Part shown: positions 8,284 to 16,278 of the stretch, piece by piece
Layout of the letters: each line of letters starts with the position of its first letter
Numbering within the stretch: position 1 is the first letter of the stretch
Assembly: GCF_014164775.1 (NCBI RefSeq)
Contig: NZ_JACJGB010000013.1
Coordinates: forward strand, 1-53,630
Source: Tessaracoccus sp. MC1679
Lineage (GTDB): Bacteria; Actinomycetota; Actinomycetes; Propionibacteriales; Propionibacteriaceae
Reading direction: 5' to 3'
DNA length: 53,630 bases
Notes under the pieces: generated by a model
The model's database searches: none
The model's input: the letters and a program-made list of their open reading frames with translations, nothing else
Told to the model about the DNA's origin: nothing
Position numbers and translations under genes: made by a program

Positions 8284-9194
8284 GTGCTCCTCCGTCCGCG
8301 CGCCAAGGTGGCCTGAGCCAAGCTTACGCCCGCCTCATCAACCATCTCGTCGCCGAGAAGGACGGCGCCGATCCCCGAGGCCGCTCCGCGTGCGGCCGCC
8401 GCGACCATCGCCTCCGCGCGCGCCAGGGCCTCCGGCGATGGGGTGAACGCCTCGGCCCCGGCCGCGATCTGGGCCGGATGGAGCACCCACTTGCCGTCGT
8501 AGCCGAGGGCGGCGGCGCGTCCGGCCGAGGCGCGGAATCCGGCCGCGTCATGGACCGCGACGTAGGGACCGTCCACGGCCTGCAGCCCCCGGGCCCGCGC
8601 GGCCACCAGGATCCGGGCATAGGCGTGGTGCAGTGGGTCCCCGGGATATCCGCCGCTGAGTCCTCCCACCAGCAGCGACGGAAGGCCGAGCGAGGCCATC
8701 AGGTCACCAGGGCCCATGTGCAGCGCCTCCAGGCGGGGGCTGGCCGAGGCGATGTCGTCGGCCCTTGTCAAGGCGACGGCGTCCTCGAGGAGGACCTCGA
8801 TCCCAATGCGGCCCACGGCGAGCCCGTGGGCGCGCTCCAGCTGGGTCAGCAGCAGGTCGAGCGCCTCCACCTGGCCCGGCGAGGTGACCTTCGGAAGGAA
8901 CACCGTGTCTAGGCGGTCGCCGGCCCCAGCCACCACGTCGATCACATCGCGGTACGTCCAGGGGGTGGCCCAGCCGTTGACCCGCACCGACACCGTGGGC
9001 GCCAGCCAGGTGCGGGCGCGCAGGGTCTCCACGGCGCGCGAACGCGCCTCGTCCTTGGCCGCCGCAGCCACTCCGTCCTCCAGATCCAGGAAGACCTGGT
9101 CCACGTCGAGCCCCACCGACTTGTCCAGGAAGCGTTCGCTGGAGGCCGGGATGGACAGCACGGTGCGGCGGGCTCGTGCGGGGCGTTGGTTCAT
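8280..9194 (-). CDS. HpcH/HpaI aldolase / CitE-like lyase
   Basis: 304 residues of the citrate-lyase beta-subunit family. SIPASSERF at the N-terminus, DQVFLDLEDGVA near residues 34-45 (acidic metal-site segment), SVRVNGW (substrate Arg) and FLPKVTSP in the middle are the family signatures. LHMGPGDLMASLG and GKWVLHPAQI complete the barrel. No alpha or gamma citrate lyase subunit is near, so it is more likely a stand-alone CoA-ester lyase (malyl-CoA, citramalyl-CoA or mycobacterial CitE type). AAGGA lies 7 bases before ATG 9194. Confidence 0.86.
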   Translation of the reverse strand: MNQRPARARRTVLSIPASSERFLDKSVGLDVDQVFLDLEDGVAAAAKDEARSRAVETLRARTWLAPTVSVRVNGWATPWTYRDVIDVVAGAGDRLDTVFLPKVTSPGQVEALDLLLTQLERAHGLAVGRIGIEVLLEDAVALTRADDIASASPRLEALHMGPGDLMASLGLPSLLVGGLSGGYPGDPLHHAYARILVAARARGLQAVDGPYVAVHDAAGFRASAGRAAALGYDGKWVLHPAQIAAGAEAFTPSPEALARAEAMVAAAARGAASGIGAVLLGDEMVDEAGVSLAQATLARGRRST

Positions 9195-9211
9195 CGTCGG
9201 GTCCTTGCGGC

Positions 9212-9223
9212 TAGATTTGCCCT
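9212..9223 (+). promoter_or_regulatory. leaderless promoter of the MgtE-N/CBS gene
   Basis: TAGATT (9212-9217), 6 bases, ATG at 9224. It is divergent from the CitE-like gene 29 bases away. Confidence 0.5.
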
Positions 9224-10510
9224 ATGACCGCCAAAGATACGCAGGTTTTCATCTCGCGGGTCATCGGTCTCCCCCTCGTCGACTCCGCCGGTGACCAGGT
9301 GGGTCGCGTCAAGGATGTGGTGTGCTACCTGCGCACCGAGGGACGTGCTCCGCGCGTGAAGGGTCTCGTGGCGGAGCTGTTCGCCCGGGTGCGGATCTTC
9401 GTGCCCATGATCCGCGTGCACGACATCACCCCCAACCAGGTGGCCATCACCGGGCAGGTGGACGCCCGGCGCTTCCAGCGACGCGAGGCGGAGCTCCTGG
9501 TGGCCGGCGACCTGTTCGACAGGAGCATCGAGCGGGCGCGGCCCACCCGGATCCTCGACGTGTCCATGCACATGGTGCGCAACCGGGAATGGGAGCTGGA
9601 CACGGTGGCGCTGCGCGCGAGCGGCGGCGCGGGGCGGTTCGGCTTCGGGAGCCGCAGCGCACCCCAGCTGGTGTCGTGGCGCGAGATCCCGGACCTGATC
9701 CTGGCCAGCGGCCGCACCGCGGCCCATCTCATCGCCGAGTTCTCCGAGATGAAGCCGGCCGACGTCGCCAAGGAACTCCACGACCTCGAGCCCGAATCGC
9801 TGGCAGCCGTCGTGGACGCCCTCGACGACGAGTCGCTGGCGGAGGCCATCGAGGAACTCCCCGAGGACGAACAGATCGACATCATCTCCGCGCTCGGAAC
9901 CGAGCGGGCCGCGGACGTGCTCGGAGAGATGGACCCCGACGACGCGGCGGACCTCCTCCGCGACCTCCCCCCGGACATCGCCGAGGAACTGCTCCAGCGG
10001 ATGGAGCCGGAGGATTCGGCCGATGTGCGCCGCCTGCTGGTCTACGAGGAGTTCACCGCCGGCGGCATGATGACGCCCGAACCGATCGTGCTGGACACCG
10101 ACGCCACCGTGGCCCAGGCGCTGGCGTTCGCCCGGATGGACGCCCTGACGCCGGCGCTGGCGTCGATGGTGTTCGTCACCCGGCCCCCTCTCGAGACCCC
10201 CACCGGACGCTACGTCGGCGCGGCGCACCTGCAACGGCTGCTGCGGGAGCCGCCGACCACGCTGGTGGCCACACTGCTGGATCAGGACCTCGACCCCCTG
10301 TCCCCGGCGGATCCGCTGGCGCAGGTCAGCCGCTTCTTCGCCACCTACAACCTGGTGGTGGCGCCCGTCGTCAACGCCGCCGGGCTGCTGGTGGGTGCCG
10401 TCACCGTCGACGACGTGCTGGACCACATGCTGCCGGATGACTGGCGCGGCGACCAGATGGACGAGGTGGAGGCCTCGGACCTCTCCGGCGCCGAGGTGAG
10501 CCATGGCTGA
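9224..10510 (+). CDS. soluble PRC-barrel/MgtE-N/CBS protein
   Basis: 428 residues with three parts. The first is a PRC-barrel-like N-terminus (VIGLPLVDSAGDQVGRVKDV). The second is an acidic helical repeat typical of the MgtE N domain (LPEDEQIDIISALG, MDPDDAADLLRDLP) around 190-270. The third is a CBS pair starting near GGMMTPEPIVLD (about 280-400). The transmembrane channel of true MgtE magnesium transporters is absent. In established MgtE structures the N and CBS domains sense Mg2+; here they may regulate a separate partner. The gene overlaps the DUF1003 membrane protein by 8 bases, the obvious candidate partner (inference). Confidence 0.87.
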   Translation: MTAKDTQVFISRVIGLPLVDSAGDQVGRVKDVVCYLRTEGRAPRVKGLVAELFARVRIFVPMIRVHDITPNQVAITGQVDARRFQRREAELLVAGDLFDRSIERARPTRILDVSMHMVRNREWELDTVALRASGGAGRFGFGSRSAPQLVSWREIPDLILASGRTAAHLIAEFSEMKPADVAKELHDLEPESLAAVVDALDDESLAEAIEELPEDEQIDIISALGTERAADVLGEMDPDDAADLLRDLPPDIAEELLQRMEPEDSADVRRLLVYEEFTAGGMMTPEPIVLDTDATVAQALAFARMDALTPALASMVFVTRPPLETPTGRYVGAAHLQRLLREPPTTLVATLLDQDLDPLSPADPLAQVSRFFATYNLVVAPVVNAAGLLVGAVTVDDVLDHMLPDDWRGDQMDEVEASDLSGAEVSHG

Positions 10511-11021
10511 GCGCAACCCCCTGTCCCAGCCGGGCGAGCGCAGCTGGCTGCCGAAGGTCGCGGTGGACTCGGAGACGTTCGGCAGCTTCGCGGAAAGCTT
10601 CGCCCGCTTCATGGGCACGGCCAAGTTCCTCGTCTACATGACGGTCTTCGTCATCATCTGGGTGACCATCAACCTGGTGGGGCTCTTCGGCCTCAAGTGG
10701 GACCCGTACCCGTTCATCCTGCTCAACCTGTTCTTCTCCACCCAGGCGTCGTACTCGGCGCCACTGATCCTGCTGGCACAGAACCGGCAGGAGGTGCGCG
10801 ACAAGTTGAGCCTGGACGAGGACCGGCGGATCGCTGCACAGTCGCGGGCGGACATGGACTTCCTGGCCCGCGAGATCGCCTCCATCCGCATGCACCTGGG
10901 GGAGCTCGCCACCCGCGACTTCGTGCGCGGTGAGCTCCGCACGGAGCTCCGCGAGCTGGCCGAGCACCTCGACCGGACGGCGTCGGGACGGGCCCCCTCG
11001 GATCCCGAGGCGGTCAGTTGA
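10503..11021 (+). CDS. DUF1003 membrane protein
   Basis: 172 residues. Two transmembrane helices (about 41-62 and 68-90) flank the DUF1003 signature, including LKWDPYPFILLNLFFSTQAS and SAPLILLAQNRQ. A long amphipathic C-terminal part with heptad character (about 100-160) is probably a coiled coil in the cytoplasm. It starts inside the end of the MgtE-N/CBS gene and ends in a TTGA overlap with the next gene, so three genes are coupled. The biochemical role of DUF1003 is unknown. Confidence 0.9.
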   Translation: MAERNPLSQPGERSWLPKVAVDSETFGSFAESFARFMGTAKFLVYMTVFVIIWVTINLVGLFGLKWDPYPFILLNLFFSTQASYSAPLILLAQNRQEVRDKLSLDEDRRIAAQSRADMDFLAREIASIRMHLGELATRDFVRGELRTELRELAEHLDRTASGRAPSDPEAVS

Positions 11022-11356
11022 GCGCCCGGCCCGAGATCCGGTGGTTCGGTGTCGTCCTGCTCGTTGGCCATCTGGCCCTGACGGTGCTGGGCGGGGTCGC
11101 GCTGTGGCGGATCGCCGGCGGCTGGTGGGTGGGCGCCGCCGTCGCCGCGCTGTTCATGCTCGGTTACCTGGCGCTGTGGAAGCAGCTTCTGGCGCCCGGC
11201 ACCCGGCAGAGGCTGAACTACCGTGAGAGGCTCACAGTGGCGCTGGTCGTCGGCCCCGCAGTCGTGGTGCTCGGCAGCCTGTCCGGGCTGTGGCTGCCCG
11301 CCCTGATGGCCACCAGCGTCGTCCTCCTCGGCGATGCCCTCAATGAGCGCCCCTAG
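11018..11356 (+). CDS. small membrane protein
   Basis: 112 residues with four predicted hydrophobic segments (about 10-28, 34-50, 73-88, 92-106) and no known motif. The start is TTG at 11018, overlapping the DUF1003 stop (TTGA), which supports coupling to that operon. Related actinobacterial genomes commonly carry a short unnamed membrane gene in this position. Its TAG stop is also the first half of the -10 hexamer proposed for mrp. Confidence 0.72.
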   Translation: MSARPEIRWFGVVLLVGHLALTVLGGVALWRIAGGWWVGAAVAALFMLGYLALWKQLLAPGTRQRLNYRERLTVALVVGPAVVVLGSLSGLWLPALMATSVVLLGDALNERP

Positions 11357-11359
11357 ACT
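11354..11359 (+). promoter_or_regulatory. -10 hexamer upstream of mrp
   Basis: TAGACT lies 37 bases before the mrp GTG, and GAAGGA (11387-11392) precedes the start by 4 bases. This would give a short leader with a ribosome binding site, unlike the leaderless genes nearby. Confidence 0.4.
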
Positions 11360-11396
11360 TGCCTCGCCAGCCCACCCCTGCACCCTGAAGGACATC

Positions 11397-12548
11397 GTGA
11401 CCGAACACCCCCTGCTCCCCCACATCCGCACAGCCCTCCACGGAGTGGAGGACCCCGAGATCCGGCGTCCGATCACGGACCTCGGCATGGTCGACGACGT
11501 CGCGGTCTCGGACGACGGCGCCGTGCAGGTGCGGATCCTCCTCACGGTGGTCGGCTGCCCGATGCGCTCCGAGATCATCACCCGCGTCTCTACGGCGGTC
11601 TCCGCCGTCGCCGGCGTCTCGACGGTCGCGGTGGAGCTGGGGGTGATGAGCGACGAGCAGCGCGAGGCGATGCGCACCATGCTGCGCGGCGGCGAGAAGC
11701 AGCGCGTCATCCCGTTCGCCCAGCCCGGCAACCTCACCCGGGTCCTGGCCATCGCCTCCGGCAAGGGAGGCGTCGGCAAGTCCTCCGTCACCGTGAACCT
11801 CGCCCTCGCCCTGGCTGCGCAGGGCCGCTCGGTGGGCATCCTCGACGCCGACATCTACGGCCACTCCATCCCTGACCTCCTCGGGCTGGGAGACGCGCGG
11901 CCCACCGTCGTCGACGACATGATCCTGCCCGTGCCCGCCCTCGGTGGCCTCAAGGTGATTTCGATCGGCATGCTCAAGCCGTCGCGGGATCAGGTGGTGG
12001 CCTGGCGCGGCCCCATCCTGGACCGCGCGCTCACACAGTTGCTCGCGGACGTCTACTGGGGGGACCTGGATTATCTCCTGCTCGACCTGCCACCCGGCAC
12101 CGGGGATGTCGCGATGTCCCTGGGCCAGAAGATCCCGGGCTCGGAGGTCATCGTGGTGACGACTCCCCAGTCCGCGGCCTCGGAGATCGCGGAAAGGGCG
12201 GGCACCATGGCGCACATTCTGGAGCAGCGGGTCATCGGCGTGGTGGAGAACATGAGCTGGATGGAGACGGTGTGCCCGCACTGCTCCGAGCCGCACCGGC
12301 TGGAGCTGTTCGGCTCGGGGGGCGGCACCCTGGTGGCCGAGGCGCTCACTGAGCGGTTCGTCTACGAGGTTCCGCTGCTGGCGCAGATCCCGTTCGACGA
12401 GACGCTGCTCAGCGGCGGCGACACGGGCCGCCCGATCGTCGAGACCCATCCGGAGCATCCGGCCGCGCAGGCCATGGTGTCGCTGGCCGGCGAAGTCGCG
12501 GCGAGGAAGCGCGGCCTGCTGGGAACGCGCCTGCCCCTGTCCACCTGA
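11397..12548 (+). CDS. mrp: Mrp/NBP35-type iron-sulfur carrier ATPase
   Basis: A P-loop ATPase of the Mrp/ApbC family, believed to hold and deliver Fe-S clusters. The N-terminal MIP18/DUF59 domain (GVEDPEIRRPITDLGMV) is followed by the deviant Walker A SGKGGVGKSS at 121-130. LLDLPPGTGD and the CPHC pair near residue 290, which binds the bridging cluster at the dimer interface, come after. The open frame extends upstream to 11334. GTG 11397 is preferred because GAAGGA is directly upstream and the protein begins at the conserved domain. Length is 383 residues. It converges on tatB. Confidence 0.92.
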   Translation: MTEHPLLPHIRTALHGVEDPEIRRPITDLGMVDDVAVSDDGAVQVRILLTVVGCPMRSEIITRVSTAVSAVAGVSTVAVELGVMSDEQREAMRTMLRGGEKQRVIPFAQPGNLTRVLAIASGKGGVGKSSVTVNLALALAAQGRSVGILDADIYGHSIPDLLGLGDARPTVVDDMILPVPALGGLKVISIGMLKPSRDQVVAWRGPILDRALTQLLADVYWGDLDYLLLDLPPGTGDVAMSLGQKIPGSEVIVVTTPQSAASEIAERAGTMAHILEQRVIGVVENMSWMETVCPHCSEPHRLELFGSGGGTLVAEALTERFVYEVPLLAQIPFDETLLSGGDTGRPIVETHPEHPAAQAMVSLAGEVAARKRGLLGTRLPLST

Positions 12549-12560
12549 CAGGCGGGTGTC

Positions 12561-12971
12561 CTAGGTGGCGTCGGGGTCGAACGGGGAGTTGACCACCGGC
12601 GCCGGGAGCGCGGGCGTCGTCGTCCGGGTGGCCTCGACGGCGGCGCCGGCCTCCTTTTCCGCCTCCCGTGTGGTCTGCTTGAGTGAGGCTTCGGCGGCCT
12701 GAAGCTCGCGGCGGGCCTCGTCGAGTGCGGCGACCTCCTCGCGCATGTGCTTGGCGATGAACGTCTTGGGGTTCAGGTCGCGGAGCTCAAGGTCCGAGTA
12801 GTCCGCGCCGAGTTCGGTGCGCAGGGTGCTGGTGGCGTTGTTGGCGATCCCGCGGAGGTAGATGAACACCCGCGCCGCCTTCCGGGAATACTCAGGAAGC
12901 CGCTCGGGGCCGAACATGACGACGCCCAGCACGAGAATGAGGACGAGGTCTATCGCGTCGATGCCGAACAC
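12561..12971 (-). CDS. tatB: Sec-independent translocase subunit TatB
   Basis: One transmembrane helix (residues 7-20, IDLVLILVLGVVMFGPERLP) with the TatA/B Phe-Gly-Pro hinge, then an amphipathic helix and a long charged, probably coiled-coil region ending in a Pro/Ala tail. TatB rather than TatA is indicated by the Glu in FGPERLP and the 136-residue length. It works with TatC to receive folded twin-arginine substrates. Placement beside sigE/anti-sigE is the common actinobacterial order. The GTG start is leaderless. Confidence 0.92.
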   Translation of the reverse strand: MFGIDAIDLVLILVLGVVMFGPERLPEYSRKAARVFIYLRGIANNATSTLRTELGADYSDLELRDLNPKTFIAKHMREEVAALDEARRELQAAEASLKQTTREAEKEAGAAVEATRTTTPALPAPVVNSPFDPDAT

Positions 12972-12984
12972 GTCCCCTAGGGTA
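12972..12984 (-). promoter_or_regulatory. leaderless promoter of tatB
   Basis: TACCCT (12979-12984), 7 bases, GTG at 12971. It lies between the anti-sigma stop and tatB, so tatB need not depend on the sigE promoter. Confidence 0.5.
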
Positions 12985-13002
12985 CAGTCTCGACTTCGAC
13001 CC

Positions 13003-14421
13003 TCAGCGCACGCCGGTCAGGCGTTTGAACCCGACGGCGGCCCGATCCAGCAGCGTCGGCGCGAACGGCTCCTCGCCGGGAAGCTGGCCCGAGATGGCTG
13101 CGAGCAACGCGGGGGAACCGTTCGTGGTCACCGACACCACGGCCGGCCCGGACTGCCAGAGGCTCACGGTTGGGAGCCCCGAGGCCAGATCGGTGCGGGA
13201 GGTCACCTGGTCTCCCAGAACGCCCTCCGCCCAGCCGACGACGGCGGTCTCGATGCCGTCCGAGTAGACGAGATTCATCGACGTCGCGCCGTGCCGCTCC
13301 GAGGACGAGTAGGCCACCAGCGGCAACCCGCCGATCTCCTGAGGACAGGTGGGGAGTCCCACGCACCATCCGGCGGCGCCGCTGGCGGTGGCCGGCTGGA
13401 GGGCGATCAGCTGGGTGAGGGAGTCCTCGTGGAACTGGGCTGTGCCGAGACTGAGCTGCGTGTACCCGACGGCGAGGCTCACCGCCCCCGTGGGGTCATA
13501 TCTCTCGCCCCACAGCAGCAGACCATTGGTCGCGTCCACCCACCAGCTGGCGACGGCGCCCCCGCCGTCTGAGGCCACCAGCCGCACTGCGGCCCGGCCG
13601 GCTACCTGCTCGGGCAGCACGCCCTGGGTGAAGCTCCAGCGCTCTGGGGCGGCCACTGGGCGGGCGGAGAACTCGGGAAGGAAACTCGAGCTGAACCGGT
13701 CACCCCGCGCGTCCATCACCTCAAGCTGGGCCCCCTGGCCCTCCACCTTGGTGGTGTGCACGTCCGCGGTGCGGTAGCGGCCCTCTCCGTTGGAGATCCA
13801 GACCCGCTGAACGCCGGTGAGGGTGAGGTCGGCCTCCGTGGAGGCCCGGAGCAGGGCGGCGGCCTGTTCGGCGCTGAGCTCTGCGCCCCCGTGGGGCGAG
13901 GCCCTGCGCGCGTAGCTGGAGGACTCGCCGAGGTCCGCCCCACGCTCGTAGGCGAGCAGCACGGCGCCCACCGCCTCGGTGACGCTGATCGCGGAGCTCG
14001 ACATGGAGTACTGCTCACGGGCGGACTTCACGGGGTCGGTCAACCGGGCCGGGTCTGGAGCCACGAGCACCGCCAACACCATGACGGAGACCATGACGGC
14101 CAGCAGCGCGGCGCCGGATCGGACCGCGAGGCGGGTGCGGCGGCGTCGGAGGGAGGGAAGGTCGCCCATCCCCGCGGCCATGTACAGGGGAGCCTCGGCG
14201 TGCTCACCGGCGATCGACTCAAGCTTGGCGGTCAGGGAGTCCGGCGCCGCCGAGCGGCTGCAGCCACTGAGGGTTGTGCACAGCGTGGAGATGGCCGCCA
14301 CCTCGTCGCGGCAGGAGGCACAGCCCGCCAGGTGGTAGCTGACCTGTTCCCACCGCTTGGGCGCCAACGTCCCGTCGGCGAAGGCCGACAGGTCGGGGCG
14401 GAAGCGCTCACATCGGTGCAC
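13003..14421 (-). CDS. anti-sigma factor with large extracytoplasmic domain
   Basis: 472 residues. The N-terminus is a zinc-associated anti-sigma domain with His30-x3-Cys34-x2-Cys37 (YHLAGCASC), which should hold SigE. One transmembrane helix (about 102-122) is followed by about 350 extracytoplasmic residues. These include a segment with the flavour of the MucB/RseB sensor fold (AGRAAVRLVASD...WWVDATNGLLLW), then a second unnamed part. Most ZAS anti-sigma proteins are far shorter. The GTG at 14421 is the first start that leaves the ZAS intact, and it follows the sigE stop by 5 bases. Cleavage or ligand sensing outside the membrane would release SigE (inference). Confidence 0.85.
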   Translation of the reverse strand: MHRCERFRPDLSAFADGTLAPKRWEQVSYHLAGCASCRDEVAAISTLCTTLSGCSRSAAPDSLTAKLESIAGEHAEAPLYMAAGMGDLPSLRRRRTRLAVRSGAALLAVMVSVMVLAVLVAPDPARLTDPVKSAREQYSMSSSAISVTEAVGAVLLAYERGADLGESSSYARRASPHGGAELSAEQAAALLRASTEADLTLTGVQRVWISNGEGRYRTADVHTTKVEGQGAQLEVMDARGDRFSSSFLPEFSARPVAAPERWSFTQGVLPEQVAGRAAVRLVASDGGGAVASWWVDATNGLLLWGERYDPTGAVSLAVGYTQLSLGTAQFHEDSLTQLIALQPATASGAAGWCVGLPTCPQEIGGLPLVAYSSSERHGATSMNLVYSDGIETAVVGWAEGVLGDQVTSRTDLASGLPTVSLWQSGPAVVSVTTNGSPALLAAISGQLPGEEPFAPTLLDRAAVGFKRLTGVR

Positions 14422-14426
14422 TGAAC

Positions 14427-15008
14427 TCAGGAGACTCCGAGATACCGGCTGCGCCCTTCGCTGGGGGCGCGGTGTGCGAGGGAGTCCCGCAGCGCGGCGC
14501 GCCCGCGGGCGATACGGCTGCGGACAGTGCCGAGCTTGACGTCGAGCACCTTTGCAATCTCCTCGTAGCTCAAGCCCTCGATGTCGCACAAGACCACGGC
14601 TACCCTCTGCTCCGGGTTCAGTGAGCGCAGGGCCGCGGCGACGTCCGCGTCCAGCTGAGCGTCGTCATGCAGTTCTGCCGGCCCTGTGGCCGCGCCCCAG
14701 ACATGCTCGGGGGCCACGCTCAGCGCGTCCATCCTGATCCGTTGGCGCCTGCGCGCCTGGTCCAAGAAGAGGTTGGTGGTGATCCGGTGCAGCCAGCCCT
14801 CGAGGGTGCCCGGCTGGAACGTGTGGATGGACTTGAACACGCGGACGAACACGTCCTGGGTGAGGTCCTCGGCATCGTGCTGGTTGCCGGTGAGACGATA
14901 CGCGAGCCGATACACCTGCGCCGAATGATCTCTGACGAGTTCCTGCCAGGTGGGCGCGGTCCAGGCAGGCTCCTGGCCGGCCTTCGCCGACCGTGTGCCT
15001 TTGAACAT
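14427..15008 (-). CDS. sigE: ECF sigma factor, SigE type
   Basis: An extracytoplasmic-function sigma factor of 193 residues. Region 2 contains the family segment around [20 protein letters not shown]. Region 4 contains [23 protein letters not shown] followed by the recognition helix [18 protein letters not shown]. The ATG at 15008 has GGAGAGG six bases upstream and is preferred to ATG 15023, which lies before that site. The adjacent anti-sigma gene, 5 bases away, and tatB next to it match the conserved envelope-stress locus of actinobacteria. Autoregulation is likely but the ECF promoter could not be assigned with confidence. Confidence 0.92.
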   Translation of the reverse strand: MFKGTRSAKAGQEPAWTAPTWQELVRDHSAQVYRLAYRLTGNQHDAEDLTQDVFVRVFKSIHTFQPGTLEGWLHRITTNLFLDQARRRQRIRMDALSVAPEHVWGAATGPAELHDDAQLDADVAAALRSLNPEQRVAVVLCDIEGLSYEEIAKVLDVKLGTVRSRIARGRAALRDSLAHRAPSEGRSRYLGVS

Positions 15009-15121
15009 CGCTCGCCTCTCCATACCTCTAGGGTGACAGCTCCACCTGTGCGCAGCCTGTGAGTGTGGCTGCCGACCGGTGCGACTCTAGGAGTCAACGC
15101 TCAACGGGCGCGGTTTGTTCC

Positions 15122-16024
15122 CTACGCCTCGAATCCGAGGTCCGTCAGCAGCGTCGTGTACCGGCCAAGCATGTCGTCGGCCACGCGCCCCATGGGCGCC
15201 CGGCAGGGTCCGGCGTCGAAGCCTCGGGCGGCGAGCGCCGCCTTGACCATCATGCAGCCCTGAGTCGCGAACACGCCCTGGAAGGCGGGCAGCGCGTACC
15301 GGTTGGCTTGGATAGCCTCCTCCACGCGGCCGGCGAGGAAGTGCTCGATGATCTCGCGCATGGCCAGCGCCGTGAAGTGCGACGAGGTGCCCACCACGCC
15401 CACTCCGCCCACCGCGAGCAACGGCAGGAGGAACGCGTCGTCGCCGGCGTAGTAGGCGAGGTTGGTGCGCGACAGGACTGTCGCGGAGGAGACGATGGCG
15501 CCCTTGGCGTCCTTCACTGCCCGGATCTGCGGGTGCGCGTCCAGCCGGATCAGCATGTCTTCGGGGATGGGCAGCCCCGATCGGTGCGGGATGTCGTAGA
15601 GCATCACAGGGAGGTCCGTGGCGTCCGCGACCGTCACGAAGTGGTCCTCGAGCGCGTCCTCAGGTGGCCGCGAGTAGTACGGGGTGACCACCAGCAGCCC
15701 GTCGACCCCCACCGAGGCCGCCTGCCTGGCGAGCTCGACGGAGTGATCGGTGGAGAAGGTGCCTACGCCCGCGATGACGCTGGCCCGGTCCCCCACCGCC
15801 GTCACCACGGCGTCCAGCACCGCACGCTTCTCCTTGTCCGTGGTGGTAGGGGACTCCCCCGTCGTGCCGTTGATCACGAGCCCGTCGTTGCCCAGATCGT
15901 CGACGAGATGAGCCGCCAGGCGTGCCACCTGTGCATAGTCCACCTCCGATCCGTCAGCTGTGAACGGCGTGACCATCGCGGTCAGGACGCGTCCGAACAG
16001 GGGCTGCATGTCTTCGTCGGTCAT
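15122..16024 (-). CDS. dapA: 4-hydroxy-tetrahydrodipicolinate synthase
   Basis: Condenses pyruvate with aspartate semialdehyde, the entry to lysine and diaminopimelate. The TIM-barrel carries GTTGE at 53-57, Tyr143 in YDIP and the Schiff-base Lys171 in RAVKDAKG, all at family positions. Length is 300 residues. The start ATG overlaps the stop of the biotin-carrier gene by one base (TGATG), so dapA is translated from that transcript. With dapC, dapD and dapE elsewhere in the window, the organism makes diaminopimelate by the succinylase branch. Confidence 0.95.
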   Translation of the reverse strand: MTDEDMQPLFGRVLTAMVTPFTADGSEVDYAQVARLAAHLVDDLGNDGLVINGTTGESPTTTDKEKRAVLDAVVTAVGDRASVIAGVGTFSTDHSVELARQAASVGVDGLLVVTPYYSRPPEDALEDHFVTVADATDLPVMLYDIPHRSGLPIPEDMLIRLDAHPQIRAVKDAKGAIVSSATVLSRTNLAYYAGDDAFLLPLLAVGGVGVVGTSSHFTALAMREIIEHFLAGRVEEAIQANRYALPAFQGVFATQGCMMVKAALAARGFDAGPCRAPMGRVADDMLGRYTTLLTDLGFEA

Positions 16025-16245
16025 CAGTCCTCCGCGATGATGAAGAGCGGGTCGTCGTCGTGGACCACGTCGCCTGCCCGCACGACCACCTCCGTGACGG
16101 TTCCGGACACCCCGGCCAGCACCGGGATCTCCATCTTGAGGGTCTCAAGCACGACGACCGCGTCCTCCGCCTGGACCTTCTGGCCGGCTTCCACTGAGAC
16201 TGAGAGCACCGTTGCGGCGATCTCGGCATTGACGACGTGACTCAT
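16024..16245 (-). CDS. biotin/lipoyl-attachment carrier protein
   Basis: A 73-residue single biotinyl domain, similar in size and layout to mycobacterial TB7.3. The attachment lysine is Lys37 within ETLKMEIPV; the usual motif is EAMKME or ESMKME, so the residues before Lys are atypical but conservative. Gly-rich turns VEAGQ and VRAGD frame the hairpin. The start at 16245 fits the conserved domain and has a leaderless -10. Upstream in-frame extension would run into the divergent gene. It precedes dapA in a two-gene operon; no carboxylase subunit is in the window, so its partner is unknown. Confidence 0.85.
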   Translation of the reverse strand: MSHVVNAEIAATVLSVSVEAGQKVQAEDAVVVLETLKMEIPVLAGVSGTVTEVVVRAGDVVHDDDPLFIIAED

Positions 16246-16258
16246 GCGCGTCATCCTA
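16246..16258 (-). promoter_or_regulatory. leaderless promoter of biotin carrier-dapA
   Basis: TAGGAT (16253-16258), 7 bases, ATG at 16245. It is back to back with the O-methyltransferase promoter 8 bases away. Confidence 0.5.
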
Positions 16259-16266
16259 CTGGCCAC

Positions 16267-16278
16267 TAGGCTGGGCGC
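16267..16278 (+). promoter_or_regulatory. leaderless promoter of the O-methyltransferase
   Basis: TAGGCT (16267-16272), 6 bases, GTG at 16279. Confidence 0.5.
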
